Of a stretch of DNA of 44,025 nt, positions 10,721-20,358 are shown piece by piece (within the stretch, counting starts at the first letter, position 1; every line of letters begins with the position of its first letter). Source of the stretch: Chara braunii. Taxonomy: Eukaryota > Streptophyta > Charophyceae > Charales > Characeae. Location: NCBI GenBank assembly GCA_003427395.1, contig BFEA01000020.1:3858186-3902210 (forward strand). The letters run 5' to 3'. The notes below the pieces were generated by a model. The model ran no database searches, was not told the DNA's origin, and saw only the letters and a list, made by a program, of their open reading frames with translations. Both the position numbers and the translations under genes were made by a program.

Positions 10721-11010
10721 GCATTATGGCTAGTATGCCCGAGTTTCGATAGCGTGAAACGGCGCGTGGGCGAGATATCAATCCCAGTCGACGTATGGGG
10801 GTTCTCGTACGAGCCTCCAACGCCTCGAACAACGGGTTGCCTATGGGTCCGGCTTTGGGCACCATCCGCACGCATCTCGCGGGTTGGCCTACACCTTCTT
10901 CTTGAGACTACTATCAGACTATGAGCTAGACAGAGAGATGAAATAGGGCGATCCTCCCTTTCTATCTGCAGTTGTTTCCTCTTTTAAATTTTCTTGGTTG
11001 AACGTTGTAG
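10721..11010. other. Gene-free link between blocks D and A
   Basis: I see no coding region or recognisable repeat here. A pyrimidine-rich segment occurs near 10958-10995. Confidence 0.4.
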
Positions 11011-11887
11011 TCCATAATAGCCGCCAAAGTCAAACCCCTTGATTTTGGCTACCACGACAACTCTGAAGTTGTCTACTCAACCCCTCTGCATAGGGTGCAG
11101 AAGAGGGTGTGGTCTTCAACCGCACATGGCGGTTGTCTGGCGTCGAGAGATTACCCCTCAAAGCGCCTGTCAGCCGATACTTGAGTGTCGAACGCGACCC
11201 TCGAGATTATCAAGGGCCGCAAGGCTACGAGTACCACATAGTACCCCATCAGCGCAAATGTTTGCGAATGTCCACACGGCTGTCGATATGAGGAGGTCAT
11301 GAGCACGCACGACTCTTATGCAAAAGTTCAGCGCGCGATGCCTACCTGATTCTCGCAGCATGAAGTTATAGGTTGGATACTGAAGGGACTAGGAGTGTTG
11401 TGATGTTATGTTTGTTTTGTGTTTTTCCATGTGTTATGTGTGGGTAGATGTGAGTGTTGTGGTGTAACGCGTGGTGTGTGTGATGCGTCCTAGTCGACCG
11501 GCGCCGAGTCGCGTTTGGGACCTCAACCCCCCAGTACGTCGATTGGTGTGCGGGTTCGATATTTCGGGTGTTCAACCGCGCGTAACCCCCTATGCTACAG
11601 CGAACAAGAAACGCCCTCGGCTGGGCCACCTCTGCAATTGCATACGAAAAGTTTTCGCATGTGGTTCGGTAGCTCGGCAGGGACACGCCCACCTAAGGGA
11701 TAGAGACAGCTCCCTCAGGTGGAGGTAAAGCGGTGCCTCGCGTGACTCTGTCCTGTCACAGGGACTCGCGAGAGGTACGGCTGGCGCACTCGGCCGGAGC
11801 GGCACCTCGCTCTCCTCGATGGAAGTCCTGCCAAATCCTGCGTGACGCGGTCGGGAGGGTCCCCTTGCGAGACCGATGCGCTCGACA
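11011..11887 (+). repeat. Structured block A
   Basis: It is homologous to 13326-14152 and 26643-27522. Helices in order include GACAAC/GTTGTC (11056-11073), a cccctctgcat..gcagaaggg stem-loop, CAACCGC/GCGGTTG around catg, CGATAC/GTGTCG around ttga, GTACCA/TAGTAC (11231-11244, one A.C mismatch), a helix around tcctgtc near 11744-11765, and a terminal hairpin capped by accgatgcg ending near 11887. All three copies lose similarity at this same point, so the 3' end is well defined. The several short overlapping frames are not conserved as proteins. It is probably the 3' domain of the same structured RNA. Confidence 0.75.
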
Positions 11888-12821
11888 ACTTGCTATAGTT
11901 ACAGGAGTTAGACTCAATTTCTGCATTTCTTGTGATAAGCTTTTTTTACTTTGTTCGATTTTTACATTTATCTAAAGTATTTTCTCATACTTGGCTTTGT
12001 ATAAATCTTGGTAAGCTACTTTCCCTACGGGAAGCGCTGCCGAAATTTCTGCAAATCAAAGAGTTAGTCAAATTTCTGACTTTTCAAAGTTCAACTTGTC
12101 TAAGATTCGTATATGACTTAGTAAAAATCTGGAAACTCTCATTTTCTAAAGAGAGTGCTGCCCAAATTTTTGTTAATTCAGGGAGTTAGACAAAAATTGG
12201 AGTTTGGAAAGTCAAAGACCATTTTTGGTTTCATATTCGGACTGATATAAATTCTAGAAAGACACTTTTCCTACAGGAATCGCTGTTGAAATTTTTTTAG
12301 TTTAAAGGAGATAGATTATATTTTGACAGGTGGCGATTCTGGCGATCCACCCTGAATAGAGGATATTCTGCCATTAGTCTACCTTTGCTTTGGGCACTGG
12401 CTTAGAGGTAGACTTAGACTTGGTTGGCAGATAGTCGTGAGTGAGAATGTGTTTTGGAGTTCTATTCTCCAAGGGGTTATAGATTTTAGCTTGGGCATTG
12501 GCCTGTCTTATGGTACAGGTCTTTCTTGAACGCTCGATTCAGGACTTGGACTAGCTTCAGCTCGATCCTACAAGGATCATCTTCTGTTATCACTGATAAC
12601 AGGTCGGTTGCCGATTCGTCGGTTTACGATTCAACTCCAATTCACTCCTGTCACTCAACCTAAAGGCTTTAGCCTTGTGATTGAACTGTTTTGTTGTGTT
12701 TTCACCCGGACTTTATTGAATGGTCATCCAACAAAAGTACTGAGTATTTATTTAAGAGTTGCACGAGTGAGGCTTGTATGGCTAAAGCGAGGGGTATGAG
12801 TGCTAGGAATGGTTGAAGTTG
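11888..12821 (+). repeat. cctacgggaag repeats plus stem-loop module, copy A
   Basis: It is near-identical to 25223-26155 at a constant offset of about 13,333. It holds cctacgggaagcgctgccg at about 12024, a unit with new arms ACTCTC/GAGAGT (12135-12156), and a decayed third unit near 12265. The stem-loops follow: GATCCT/AGGATC (12564-12578), CTGTTATC-act-GATAACAG (12584-12602) and AAGGCT-tt-AGCCTT (12663-12676). A 63-codon frame at 12608-12799, shared with the duplicate, starts without ATG and overlaps these hairpins, so it is not called. Confidence 0.75.
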
Positions 12822-13325
12822 NNNNNNNNNNNNNNNNNNNNNNNNNNNNNNNNNNNNNNNNNNNNNNNNNNNNNNNNNNNNNNNNNNNNNNNNNNNNNNN
12901 NNNNNNNNNNNNNNNNNNNNNNNNNNNNNNNNNNNNNNNNNNNNNNNNNNNNNNNNNNNNNNNNNNNNNNNNNNNNNNNNNNNNNNNNNNNNNNNNNNNN
13001 NNNNNNNNNNNNNNNNNNNNNNNNNNNNNNNNNNNNNNNNNNNNNNNNNNNNNNNNNNNNNNNNNNNNNNNNNNNNNNNNNNNNNNNNNNNNNNNNNNNN
13101 NNNNNNNNNNNNNNNNNNNNNNNNNNNNNNNNNNNNNNNNNNNNNNNNNNNNNNNNNNNNNNNNNNNNNNNNNNNNNNNNNNNNNNNNNNNNNNNNNNNN
13201 NNNNNNNNNNNNNNNNNNNNNNNNNNNNNNNNNNNNNNNNNNNNNNNNNNNNNNNNNNNNNNNNNNNNNNNNNNNNNNNNNNNNNNNNNNNNNNNNNNNN
13301 NNNNNNNNNNNNNNNNNNNNNNNNN
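12822..13325. other. Assembly gap (N run)
   Basis: There are 504 undetermined bases. The gap hides the join between the stem-loop module and block B. The second gap (26173-26642) interrupts the same junction in the other copy, so this join may be difficult to sequence or assemble. Confidence 0.98.
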
Positions 13326-14152
13326 TACTCAACCCCTCTGCACAGGGTGCAGAAGAGGGTGTGGTCATCAACCGCGCATGGCGGTTGTCCAGCTTCGAGA
13401 GATTAACCCTCAAGGCGCGTGTCAGCCGACACTTGAGTGTCGAATGCAACCCTCGCGATTAACGGGGACCGCGTGAGTATGGGTACTACGTAGTACGCCA
13501 TCATTGCGACTGCTTGCGTATGCTTGCATTGCGAGTCGATATGAGTTAGCCCTCCGTTCGTGCGGTTTTATACTGAGTCTCGTGCGCGATGCCTATTCGA
13601 TTTCCGCGTCGGGAAGTTATGGGACGGCTGCTGAAGGGACTAGGAGTGTTGTCGCGCTGTTCGATGTGTGTGTGTGTGTGTATTTTATTTTTTTGTGTTC
13701 GTAAAGTGGTGTGCGTGTAGTGTGTGAGATGCGTCCTAGTCGACCGACGAAGAACCACGCTTGGGACTTCAGCCCCCCAAGATTTCGGTTCGCGTGTGGG
13801 CCCGATAAGCGTATTACTGCGCGTACCCCCTATGCTACAGCGAACGAGAAACGCCCTCGGCTGGTCCGCCTCTGCGATTGCAACCGAGTAGCTTTCGTAC
13901 TGTGGACTGGTAGCTCAGCGGGGATACGCCCACCGAAGGGAGGTGACAACTCTCGTAAGGTGGAGGTAAGTTGTGCCTCGCGTAGGCCCTATCCTGTCGT
14001 AGAGGCTCGCGAGAGGTATGGCTGACGCACTCGGCCGGAGCGGCCTAAGGAAGCTCCATTTGTGTGTTCGCGGCAAGGTTGGTCCAACTCCTGCGTGACG
14101 CGGCCGAGAGGGTCCCGCGCTGCCACGTGTGGTGCCGGACCGATGCGCCCGA
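13326..14152 (+). repeat. Structured block B
   Basis: It is very similar to 26643-27522 and related to block A. Hairpins include CAACCGC/GCGGTTG near 13370-13387, CGACAC-ttga-GTGTCG (13427-13442) and GTACTA-cg-TAGTAC (13483-13496). A GT microsatellite lies near 13663-13682. It ends at accgatgcgcccga, as the other copies do, after which the sequence differs. Its left edge is lost in the gap. Confidence 0.75.
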
Positions 14153-14167
14153 TAGGTGGCGCTGTTG

Positions 14168-14202
14168 CCGGGGATAACGGTTGCCTACCGTTGTCCCTGG
14201 TG
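14168..14202 (+). other. Long stem-loop
   Basis: CCGGGGATAACGGT pairs with ACCGTTGTCCCTGG around a short tgcct loop, with two imperfect positions. It lies immediately 3' of block B. Confidence 0.6.
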
Positions 14203-14367
14203 AAACGACATCCGGGTATTGGAATGTGAGAAATAGGCAAATTAAGAAATTTCTTTTGACGTTCATGGTTAATCGATTGTTGGTATTGGATAGAGACCAA
14301 GTGAGGGGTGATTGTGCGAGTTGGTTCTATTCGGTGCAGTAAGGGTGCCACGAAAAGGGTAGGCTTT

Positions 14368-14430
14368 GACTATGCGCCCACGTACGTTGACTACGTGCAC
14401 ACGTACTTCGACTATGCACTTGCGTAGTTT
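14368..14430. repeat. 21-bp tandem repeat, three copies
   Basis: Three consecutive 21-bp units start with gacta (14368, 14389, 14410) and share a cgta-containing second half. The copies are imperfect. Confidence 0.8.
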
Positions 14431-15378
14431 GACTAGTATGACGGTAGTTGGAGTTGACACCTCTTCTGACACCGATAGTTGATGGGTTTGGGCAATGAAT
14501 TGCATGTTTGATACAACTAAGGTAGGATGAGGTGGCATCAGCAAAACTAAGTATGGATTGTGGGATTTGGCCGTGTAAGGTGCCCATAATGGCTAAGGGA
14601 AGTTACCCGAGCGGTCAAGGATGCAATATAGCACTTTGGTTTTAGGGTGGGGCATAGAATGAGTAAAGGAAGCCTACTGGGTTAGAAGTCGTTAAGGGAC
14701 TTCGAGGAGAGTTAGGCTACGGATATTGAGAGTTTGTACGAGTATGAATTGGGATCCTGAAATTTGGGTTCTAAGTAGTTGCTCGAGTTGTATGGCCATA
14801 GAAGTATGAGGCTTGCTCCGCATGGTATGTTTGAAATTAGGCGTATAAGGCAGTAAAGACATGCAGTGAGCACCGTGGTAAGGCCGCAATAGAAAGGACT
14901 ACGAGAAGTAGTAGACCTGTATGGCGCCTGATAGTGGAGGGTATATCATGTTATTTATGGTAGACCATTGCGTTGAGCCCCTTCTAGGGTTGGACCATCC
15001 ACTAGAATCTATGAGTTGGAACTAAGGACCTGAGACTAATCGTCTGAGGGCATTTCTATTTAAGTTATATGTTGAACTCGGTCCTATATGCCGGATACTG
15101 TCGGAGTAAGCTTGCCTAGTGTCTGATCGTGTGAGGCTATGTACTTGGTGATTATAGTCCTTTGATAATTATCCTTGTCAGAAATATTTATATAGGTTAT
15201 GCATCTGAGGTATGCATTTGAATTATCAGTCTGTCAGGATTTATGTGAGCATCTCGAGTCCAATTATTAACCTATGGGCGTTTATATGTGTTTGGACTGC
15301 TCCTCAAATAAGAGTAGAGATGCTAGAACGTGATTATTAGCATGGTAATGGAAGGCGCATGCTGGACGTTTGTTTGTG
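14431..15378. other. Region upstream of the two ORFs, no gene seen
   Basis: I find no convincing coding frame on either strand. It could contain the promoter or 5' UTR for the frame at 15379, but I cannot identify a TATA box or splice site with confidence. Confidence 0.35.
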
Positions 15379-15984
15379 ATGGGCAGAGCCCAGACGGAAC
15401 TAAGGCAACTCAGGATGCCTTACGCACGGGAAGACCCGCGTATGCTCGGGCCAATTGAGAAAGAGGGAGGGCTCGAGGTATCTTTACCTAGGCGGGTCAG
15501 AGCAGGAGAGCACCACTCTTCATGGTGGGGAATGTCGATGGGTACGGACATCTTTGTCTGGATCGAGTCTGGGTTCGATGACGAGCAGGAGTGTGCGATT
15601 GTAAGGGTGACGCTGTACGCCTCGCCCTCATTCTGGATCGAGCATGGGATAGAGTTGGCGCTTGGACATGGGAGCTTGCTTACTAAGCCTTTGAGGGTAG
15701 CCGAGGCAGCCGCGGCAAAGTGGGCGAGGGAAGTGTCCCGTGATGGGGAAGAGCGAGTACTAACCCGCGTAAGGGTCGAGCGCGCTGGGGAGTTCGGACT
15801 TCCATCTGCCCCGCTACGAGTAATCCTGCCTAACTTCCTCGTAGAGAAGAACTTTGGTGGACATGCAAGAATAGAAGAGGCAACTGAAGCCGCTATGAAG
15901 GTGCGAAATTGGGAGTATGGGCACTATAAATGTGAACTGATATATGGTCTGTACTTAGACTCGAAGTTCTCGCCTTTTAGGTAG
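15379..15984 (+). CDS. Hypothetical protein, 201 aa
   Basis: This is an uninterrupted frame from ATG at 15379 to TAG. An in-frame TTG at 15370 extends the open frame but is an unlikely eukaryotic start. I do not recognise the family. The product is soluble-looking, with no signal peptide or membrane segment. Its N-terminus is charged (MGRAQTELRQLRMPY), the middle holds aromatic strands around SSWWGMSM and DIFVWIESGF, then come an alanine-rich helix (VAEAAAAKW, about residue 115) and a tyrosine-rich C-terminus. It precedes the frame at 16331 on the same strand with a 346-bp gap and stands out in a region otherwise full of stop codons. It may be an exon or the first ORF of the element carrying the structured repeats; that link is inference. 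Confidence 0.5.
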   Translation: MGRAQTELRQLRMPYAREDPRMLGPIEKEGGLEVSLPRRVRAGEHHSSWWGMSMGTDIFVWIESGFDDEQECAIVRVTLYASPSFWIEHGIELALGHGSLLTKPLRVAEAAAAKWAREVSRDGEERVLTRVRVERAGEFGLPSAPLRVILPNFLVEKNFGGHARIEEATEAAMKVRNWEYGHYKCELIYGLYLDSKFSPFR

Positions 15985-16330
15985 TGGCTTAAGACTACGG
16001 CCAATATGGTTGACATATATGCCGCTTCTCATTATCTGAATGAGGGAAATGTAGACTGGGAGGAAATCCGGGCAGCAGTGGGCCGGTAGGGATTGCCTTT
16101 TCCTCCACAAAATGCGCTTGTTTTGACTTGGCTATGGTCGTCTCTTTACCCATTACCGTAGTTATAAAGGTAAGCGTCAGGATAACCGAGGGTTGAGGCC
16201 TGATTGCATGAGTAAAAGCGTAGGTAACGTGATTTGAGTGTTCGCAGGTTGCCTTTGTCTGCCTTAACTTACTTGAATCACTTTTTGATGATTTGTTGCC
16301 CGCTACGCGTATCAGGTTGCTGTCAGCATC
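15985..16330. other. Spacer between the two ORFs
   Basis: No gene is seen on the plus strand. The 139-codon minus-strand frame (15995-16414) overlaps the start of the next gene and has no recognisable features. The 3' part is pyrimidine-rich (near 16255-16300) and could be 5' UTR. Confidence 0.35.
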
Positions 16331-17545
16331 ATGGCAGAAGAAAGCGGCTTCGCCAAGGTCCTGCGTTGGAAAAATTCGTGCCAGCTGAAGGTGTTGTTGT
16401 GCGAGGCACTGCAAGAGTCAATGCCTCCAGACCTCCATGCTCTGTTGTTCCAAGGAAGAAACTTGTCTTACTTTCTGCGGGACTTTCAGGACTTTAGCCT
16501 TGCAAAGGAGTGGAACAAGAAGGCGATGTGGTGTATGTTTCCCTTGTTCGTCTGCGAGAGGCTAAGTGAGGAGGTGTATACCCTCAAGCAGGAGTCGAAA
16601 ATATGGGATGAATTGGTGCATTCCTTAAGGCTAAGATTCCCAGAAGACGGAGTGGAAGGTCCACATGGGGAATGCTCCGTGCCACCAGTTGCGGGCCCAC
16701 CGTCGCAGGCGGAGTTAAGTGGGTTACAAAGGCAAGTAGGGGTATTGGAGGAGAGGTTAGAATGGCTAGAAGAGGCGAGGAAGGGTAAGCGGAAGGTTTC
16801 AGAAGACTCCCCAAGTAAGCCGACTGGCCAAGGCGAAGGAGGAGTACAGAAGGGTGACCAGGAATCGCCCCTCTCGATAGGAATCCCAAAGAGGCAAGTC
16901 AGTGTTCAAGCAAGGGACAAAGGCAAGAGAGAGGATGAGATAAAGGAGGAGAATGGACCTCTCAAGTTGACAAAGGCGCAGCGGAAGGCGAGGAACCTCG
17001 CTCAGGGGGGTCAAGGTACCGAAAAGGGACAGAGTTCGCAGCAAGTAGCGGCTACCCCGCAAGAGGGAGAAGGCGAGGCAAGACCAAGGGGGCCTCCTCT
17101 GATCGAGCAAGCATTACATAGGCAGTGGACGCCGGGTAACCGAATGAACTTGTGGCCGACATACAACCCTTATATGCCTTGGGCGCAAAGCAATTATATG
17201 GGCCATTGGACGAACATGATGCCCCGTGGGCCCCCGCCAGTCCAAATCCAACCTGTCGGACCGTTGTGGTCACCAATACAGCAAGCTTCGCAGGACAGTA
17301 TGACAGGTGGAAGGGGCCAAAGGCAGGCAGTTGGAAGGGGCCGAGGAGATGGCGGGCGTGACACTACGGGCCGAGAAGATGGCGGGCGTGGCACTACGGG
17401 CCGAGGAGATGGCGGGCGTGGCAATACGGGCCGTGGAGACGGTGGACGCAGCAATAGAGGCCGTGGGAATGACAGGCAAGGCGCTGAAGGTCGTGGCGGG
17501 AGCCAGCGAAACCATAAGTGGGGCTCAAAGAAGAAAGGGGCATGA
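16331..17545 (+). CDS. RGG-tailed coiled-coil protein, 404 aa, Gag-like
   Basis: The start is an ATG with A at -3 and G at +4, and the frame is open for 404 codons. Residues 1-115 look like a compact helical domain (LFQGRNLSYFLRDFQDFSL, then FPLFV and IWDELVHSLRLRF), a pattern that recalls Gag capsid-type domains of plant and algal retroelements. Residues about 126-155 form a coiled coil (LQRQVGVLEERLEWLEE) followed by basic GKRK. Residues 156-260 are charged and disordered; 263-320 are rich in W, P, Y and M. Residues about 326-404 are an RG/RGG-type tail containing a 10-residue repeat, ending in lysines. RGG tails bind RNA. There is no zinc knuckle, protease or reverse transcriptase nearby. 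I infer an RNA-binding, possibly nucleocapsid-like protein; a host gene is the alternative. Confidence 0.6.
   Translation: MAEESGFAKVLRWKNSCQLKVLLCEALQESMPPDLHALLFQGRNLSYFLRDFQDFSLAKEWNKKAMWCMFPLFVCERLSEEVYTLKQESKIWDELVHSLRLRFPEDGVEGPHGECSVPPVAGPPSQAELSGLQRQVGVLEERLEWLEEARKGKRKVSEDSPSKPTGQGEGGVQKGDQESPLSIGIPKRQVSVQARDKGKREDEIKEENGPLKLTKAQRKARNLAQGGQGTEKGQSSQQVAATPQEGEGEARPRGPPLIEQALHRQWTPGNRMNLWPTYNPYMPWAQSNYMGHWTNMMPRGPPPVQIQPVGPLWSPIQQASQDSMTGGRGQRQAVGRGRGDGGRDTTGREDGGRGTTGRGDGGRGNTGRGDGGRSNRGRGNDRQGAEGRGGSQRNHKWGSKKKGA
17341..17490 (+). repeat. 30-bp coding tandem repeat
   Basis: About five imperfect 30-bp units, each starting ccg(a/t)g, encode the RGDGGRxxTG-type ten-residue repeats of the RGG tail. 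The first three are nearly identical at nucleotide level, implying recent expansion or homogenisation. Confidence 0.85.
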
Positions 17546-19020
17546 CGGTGCCGAATGAGATGGTCATGAGAGTGAGCCAAGTGATTAAGGGTGCGGCGAG
17601 GGTAGATGAGACGACTAGGGCAGAGAAAGTATAGTAGGACATAATGGGGATTCACCCTAACTCCTGGGTTGGGAAGTTTCTGTCAGTCGCCTGCCCTGGA
17701 TTTTTGGATTCGTGTTGGTAGGGGTTAGTTGTACATGTATTGATATGGAAACTGGAGTACCAGGCTAACCATTGCGTGACCCTAACCCCATACTAATTGG
17801 TAAAGGCTAGTTGCATATTATCTGGGTCGGGGCAGACATATACTTGGGTGTGTGTATGTGCATAGGTTAGATCCAGGGAGAGGTTTCACAATAATGGTCC
17901 GGTAAAGTAACTTAGGCTGTAGATAGCTCGGCCATATAGGTGAAACCAGGGGGCAATGAGCAAGTAGGGGATTGGTTCGCCTATACGTTAGTGGGATCAA
18001 AGTTTTTTGTATAGAGAGACTAAGCTAGATATGTGCATATCTAGGGGTAGTTACGACTAGCTTGTCCATCTGTACATATGCAGATTGCAGTGCTGGACGA
18101 ATCTTTGTTTTTTCTTTTGGTGCGATTTAGGTAATTGTGTCCAGATGCGTGATATGTTGGCGTGTACAGTTGGGATAGATTTGTGTGATTTTGGTCTTTG
18201 TGTATGTTTGGGTATATTTCGAGGTATTCGTGTGTTAGGGACGTGGATCACTTGGTAGGATGGGGCAAGGAGTGATCCTGAGGGCATTGTTACGAAGTAG
18301 GGATTTGTTCCATTAAGGCCTACTGATCGAGAGAAGGAGATATGGGACCTACTCCCTGCCTAGGCTTAGATAGACGTATAGGTGTAAGAGGTAGGAGAGA
18401 TTTGAGAAGAAACCTTAGCGTAGGGGAGATAGGCCGTCTAGCCTAGGGAGGAAGTTGCAGGACTGGTGTATGGGCGACTCCTAGCCTTACTTTTCTTTGG
18501 AAATCTGGATATGTCCTGGATTACTTGGGTCCCTCGGATTGAGAAGTATGACTACGTCGTGATCAAACTGTTTTAGCTATAGCTTTGGTCAAGGAAGCCG
18601 TATTTGTTTTTGTGTGATACCATTGATAATTTGAGCTGAAATTGTTAACTCCGAGTGTATATATGTAATTCGAGACATTTGGTTCGCGCTTGAGTTGGGG
18701 TATTGTAACCCTGTGTATATATTGAATTGAGGCCTTATCCGAGACTGTCTTTTGTATATGACGATCACAATCACTCTCACATGTGTGGACTTTATCATAA
18801 TGAATGGTGATTTTGTGTGGATTTTGTGAGAATGAATGAATGTGAATTGTCTACTCTCCGGTATACTCGCGCGATCTGCCCACGGCGGGTGATAAGGCCT
18901 AGTATAAGGAGAGGGAGTGCAGTCTGTTATTGTGAAACCGTGAGGATCCTAAGGGATTTTTTTGCGAGTCTTTGAGACTCGAATACTTACCATGCCGAAT
19001 GTTTTACGGTTGAGTTGCGA
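17546..19020. other. Downstream region, no gene seen
   Basis: There are stop codons in all frames and no recognisable product. It contains scattered inverted repeats, for example gtaggggttag near 17718 against ctaacccca near 17781, and CGAGTCT-ttg-AGACTCG near 18965-18981. Confidence 0.4.
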
Positions 19021-19022
19021 AA

Positions 19023-19098
19023 AGGGGCCCATAAGCAGACCCCTCACTTGAGTTGGTTCGTGGTTGAGTTGTGGAGAGGACCCATAAGTTGGCCTCTC
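19023..19098 (+). repeat. Pair of stem-loops sharing a cccataag loop with different arms
   Basis: Unit 1 pairs AGGGG (19023-19027) with CCCCT (19040-19044). Unit 2 pairs GAGAGG (19074-19079) with CCTCTC (19093-19098). Both loops contain cccataag and both units are followed by tgagttg. This is the same conserved-loop, variable-stem logic as the large arrays, in miniature. Confidence 0.65.
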
Positions 19099-19109
19099 AG
19101 TTTGAGTTG

Positions 19110-20358
19110 TTCTATGGTTGAGTTGTTCTATGATTGAGACCCTTTCAGATTAAGGAAGGTAACAACGTTATTTATCGGAAGACTCATCCCCAAAAAGGGA
19201 GGTGTTTTAAAAAGGGTCGTGTGATAGCTCATCCTAGGAAGAGAGGGATGGTTGGGAGACCTGTTGAGAGAGACCTCCTTCATGTGAAAGGTGGTTAATG
19301 GATTTAAGGGCATGGTAAGCAGGGTTTGAGTTGATAAAGTCTGACGAAAAGGGACCACGTTTGGTTGAGATGTTTGAGAAAGTCGCAAAAGAGTGCAGGG
19401 CGAAAAACGTCTCAGGATGAGTGGCTGCTGGCTCTGATCAAGTCAGGGGTCACGGCCTTGTGGACCTAGCGGATTTTGTTTGTGATTGTGCGAAGGATGT
19501 CATGCCTTTCGTGGGAGAGTTCGTAAATGTCTTCAGACCCCTGCATAATCTCGTAGTGGGCCCGTGATTGGTTTTGCGACGCTCCGTCTAACCACTTGTG
19601 CTAGTTCTGGGACATAGTAGAGGAATACCAAGCTAAGCGGTAAAGATTAGCACCTCTAGGGCGTAACCCCAGTGGATGGCTGCTAGCCGGCGCAACCTGG
19701 CTGCGAGACCGCGGAGTAAAAGTTTAAGGAGAGTTGCCCGCCCCAAGGAAATTACTCCGTGGGGTAGTAAAGGTTGAGAATTTTTGGGAAATCCTGACTG
19801 AATGCTTATCAGGAGAAAACCTATCGTTGCGTAACCAACGAGGGTACTGCCGCTGAAATAACAATGCGGTGGGCCGTAGTCCTGGTCCGATCAGCCAGGC
19901 TATGGTGAGCCAAGATGGAGACCTAGCCTTTCTGTACTAGACTGCAGAAAGAGCTGAGTGGATATTGAGTATACAAATATACGTATGTGTATTTGATTGC
20001 GAGAGATTCTCTGAGAACGAAGGCGAGAGTGCCTTCAAAGGTCTCGGTTAGGGCCCGCGTCCCTAGTTTTGGCCAGGACTAGGGACACCCAACGAGAAGC
20101 CGAAGGTTGTCTAGGACCGGGGAGAGGATGATTGGGAAGGTCTTTGGAACTTATGTTGTCAGCGTCCTAATAACTGGACGGTGTGGGCCCAGGTTAGAAA
20201 CCTGGCAGCATATAGTTGTGGAGGCAGGGTTTGATGGAGGCCTCTACCCTGTGTTTGTCGGCCAATCGGATTGGTTCCTCTTTCGTCAGCATCTTGGGTA
20301 ATCTGATAGCTTTTCGATTTTGCGAAGCGACGGGGACGTCGCTTAATGTGGTCCGGTA
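19110..20358 (+). other. Stem-loop-rich region, no gene seen
   Basis: Perfect hairpins include GAAGGC/GCCTTC near 20019-20038, GTCCCTAGT/ACTAGGGAC (20059-20086), CCAGGTT/AACCTGG (20189-20205) and AGCGAC/GTCGCT (20326-20343). No convincing coding frame is present. Confidence 0.45.

Noticed and set aside
12608-12799. 63-codon ORF repeated at 25942-26133
   Set aside because: It has no ATG start, overlaps the covarying stem-loop module, and is shared only because the segment is duplicated.
12748-13462. Long ORFs over the N runs (also at 26036-26814)
   Set aside because: Undetermined bases produce false open frames.
15995-16414. 139-codon minus-strand ORF
   Set aside because: It lies antisense to the start of the RGG protein gene, has no recognisable features, and is best seen as a shadow frame.
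17194-17655. 153-codon proline-rich minus-strand ORF
   Set aside because: It is the antisense of the GC-rich RGG tandem repeat on the plus strand.
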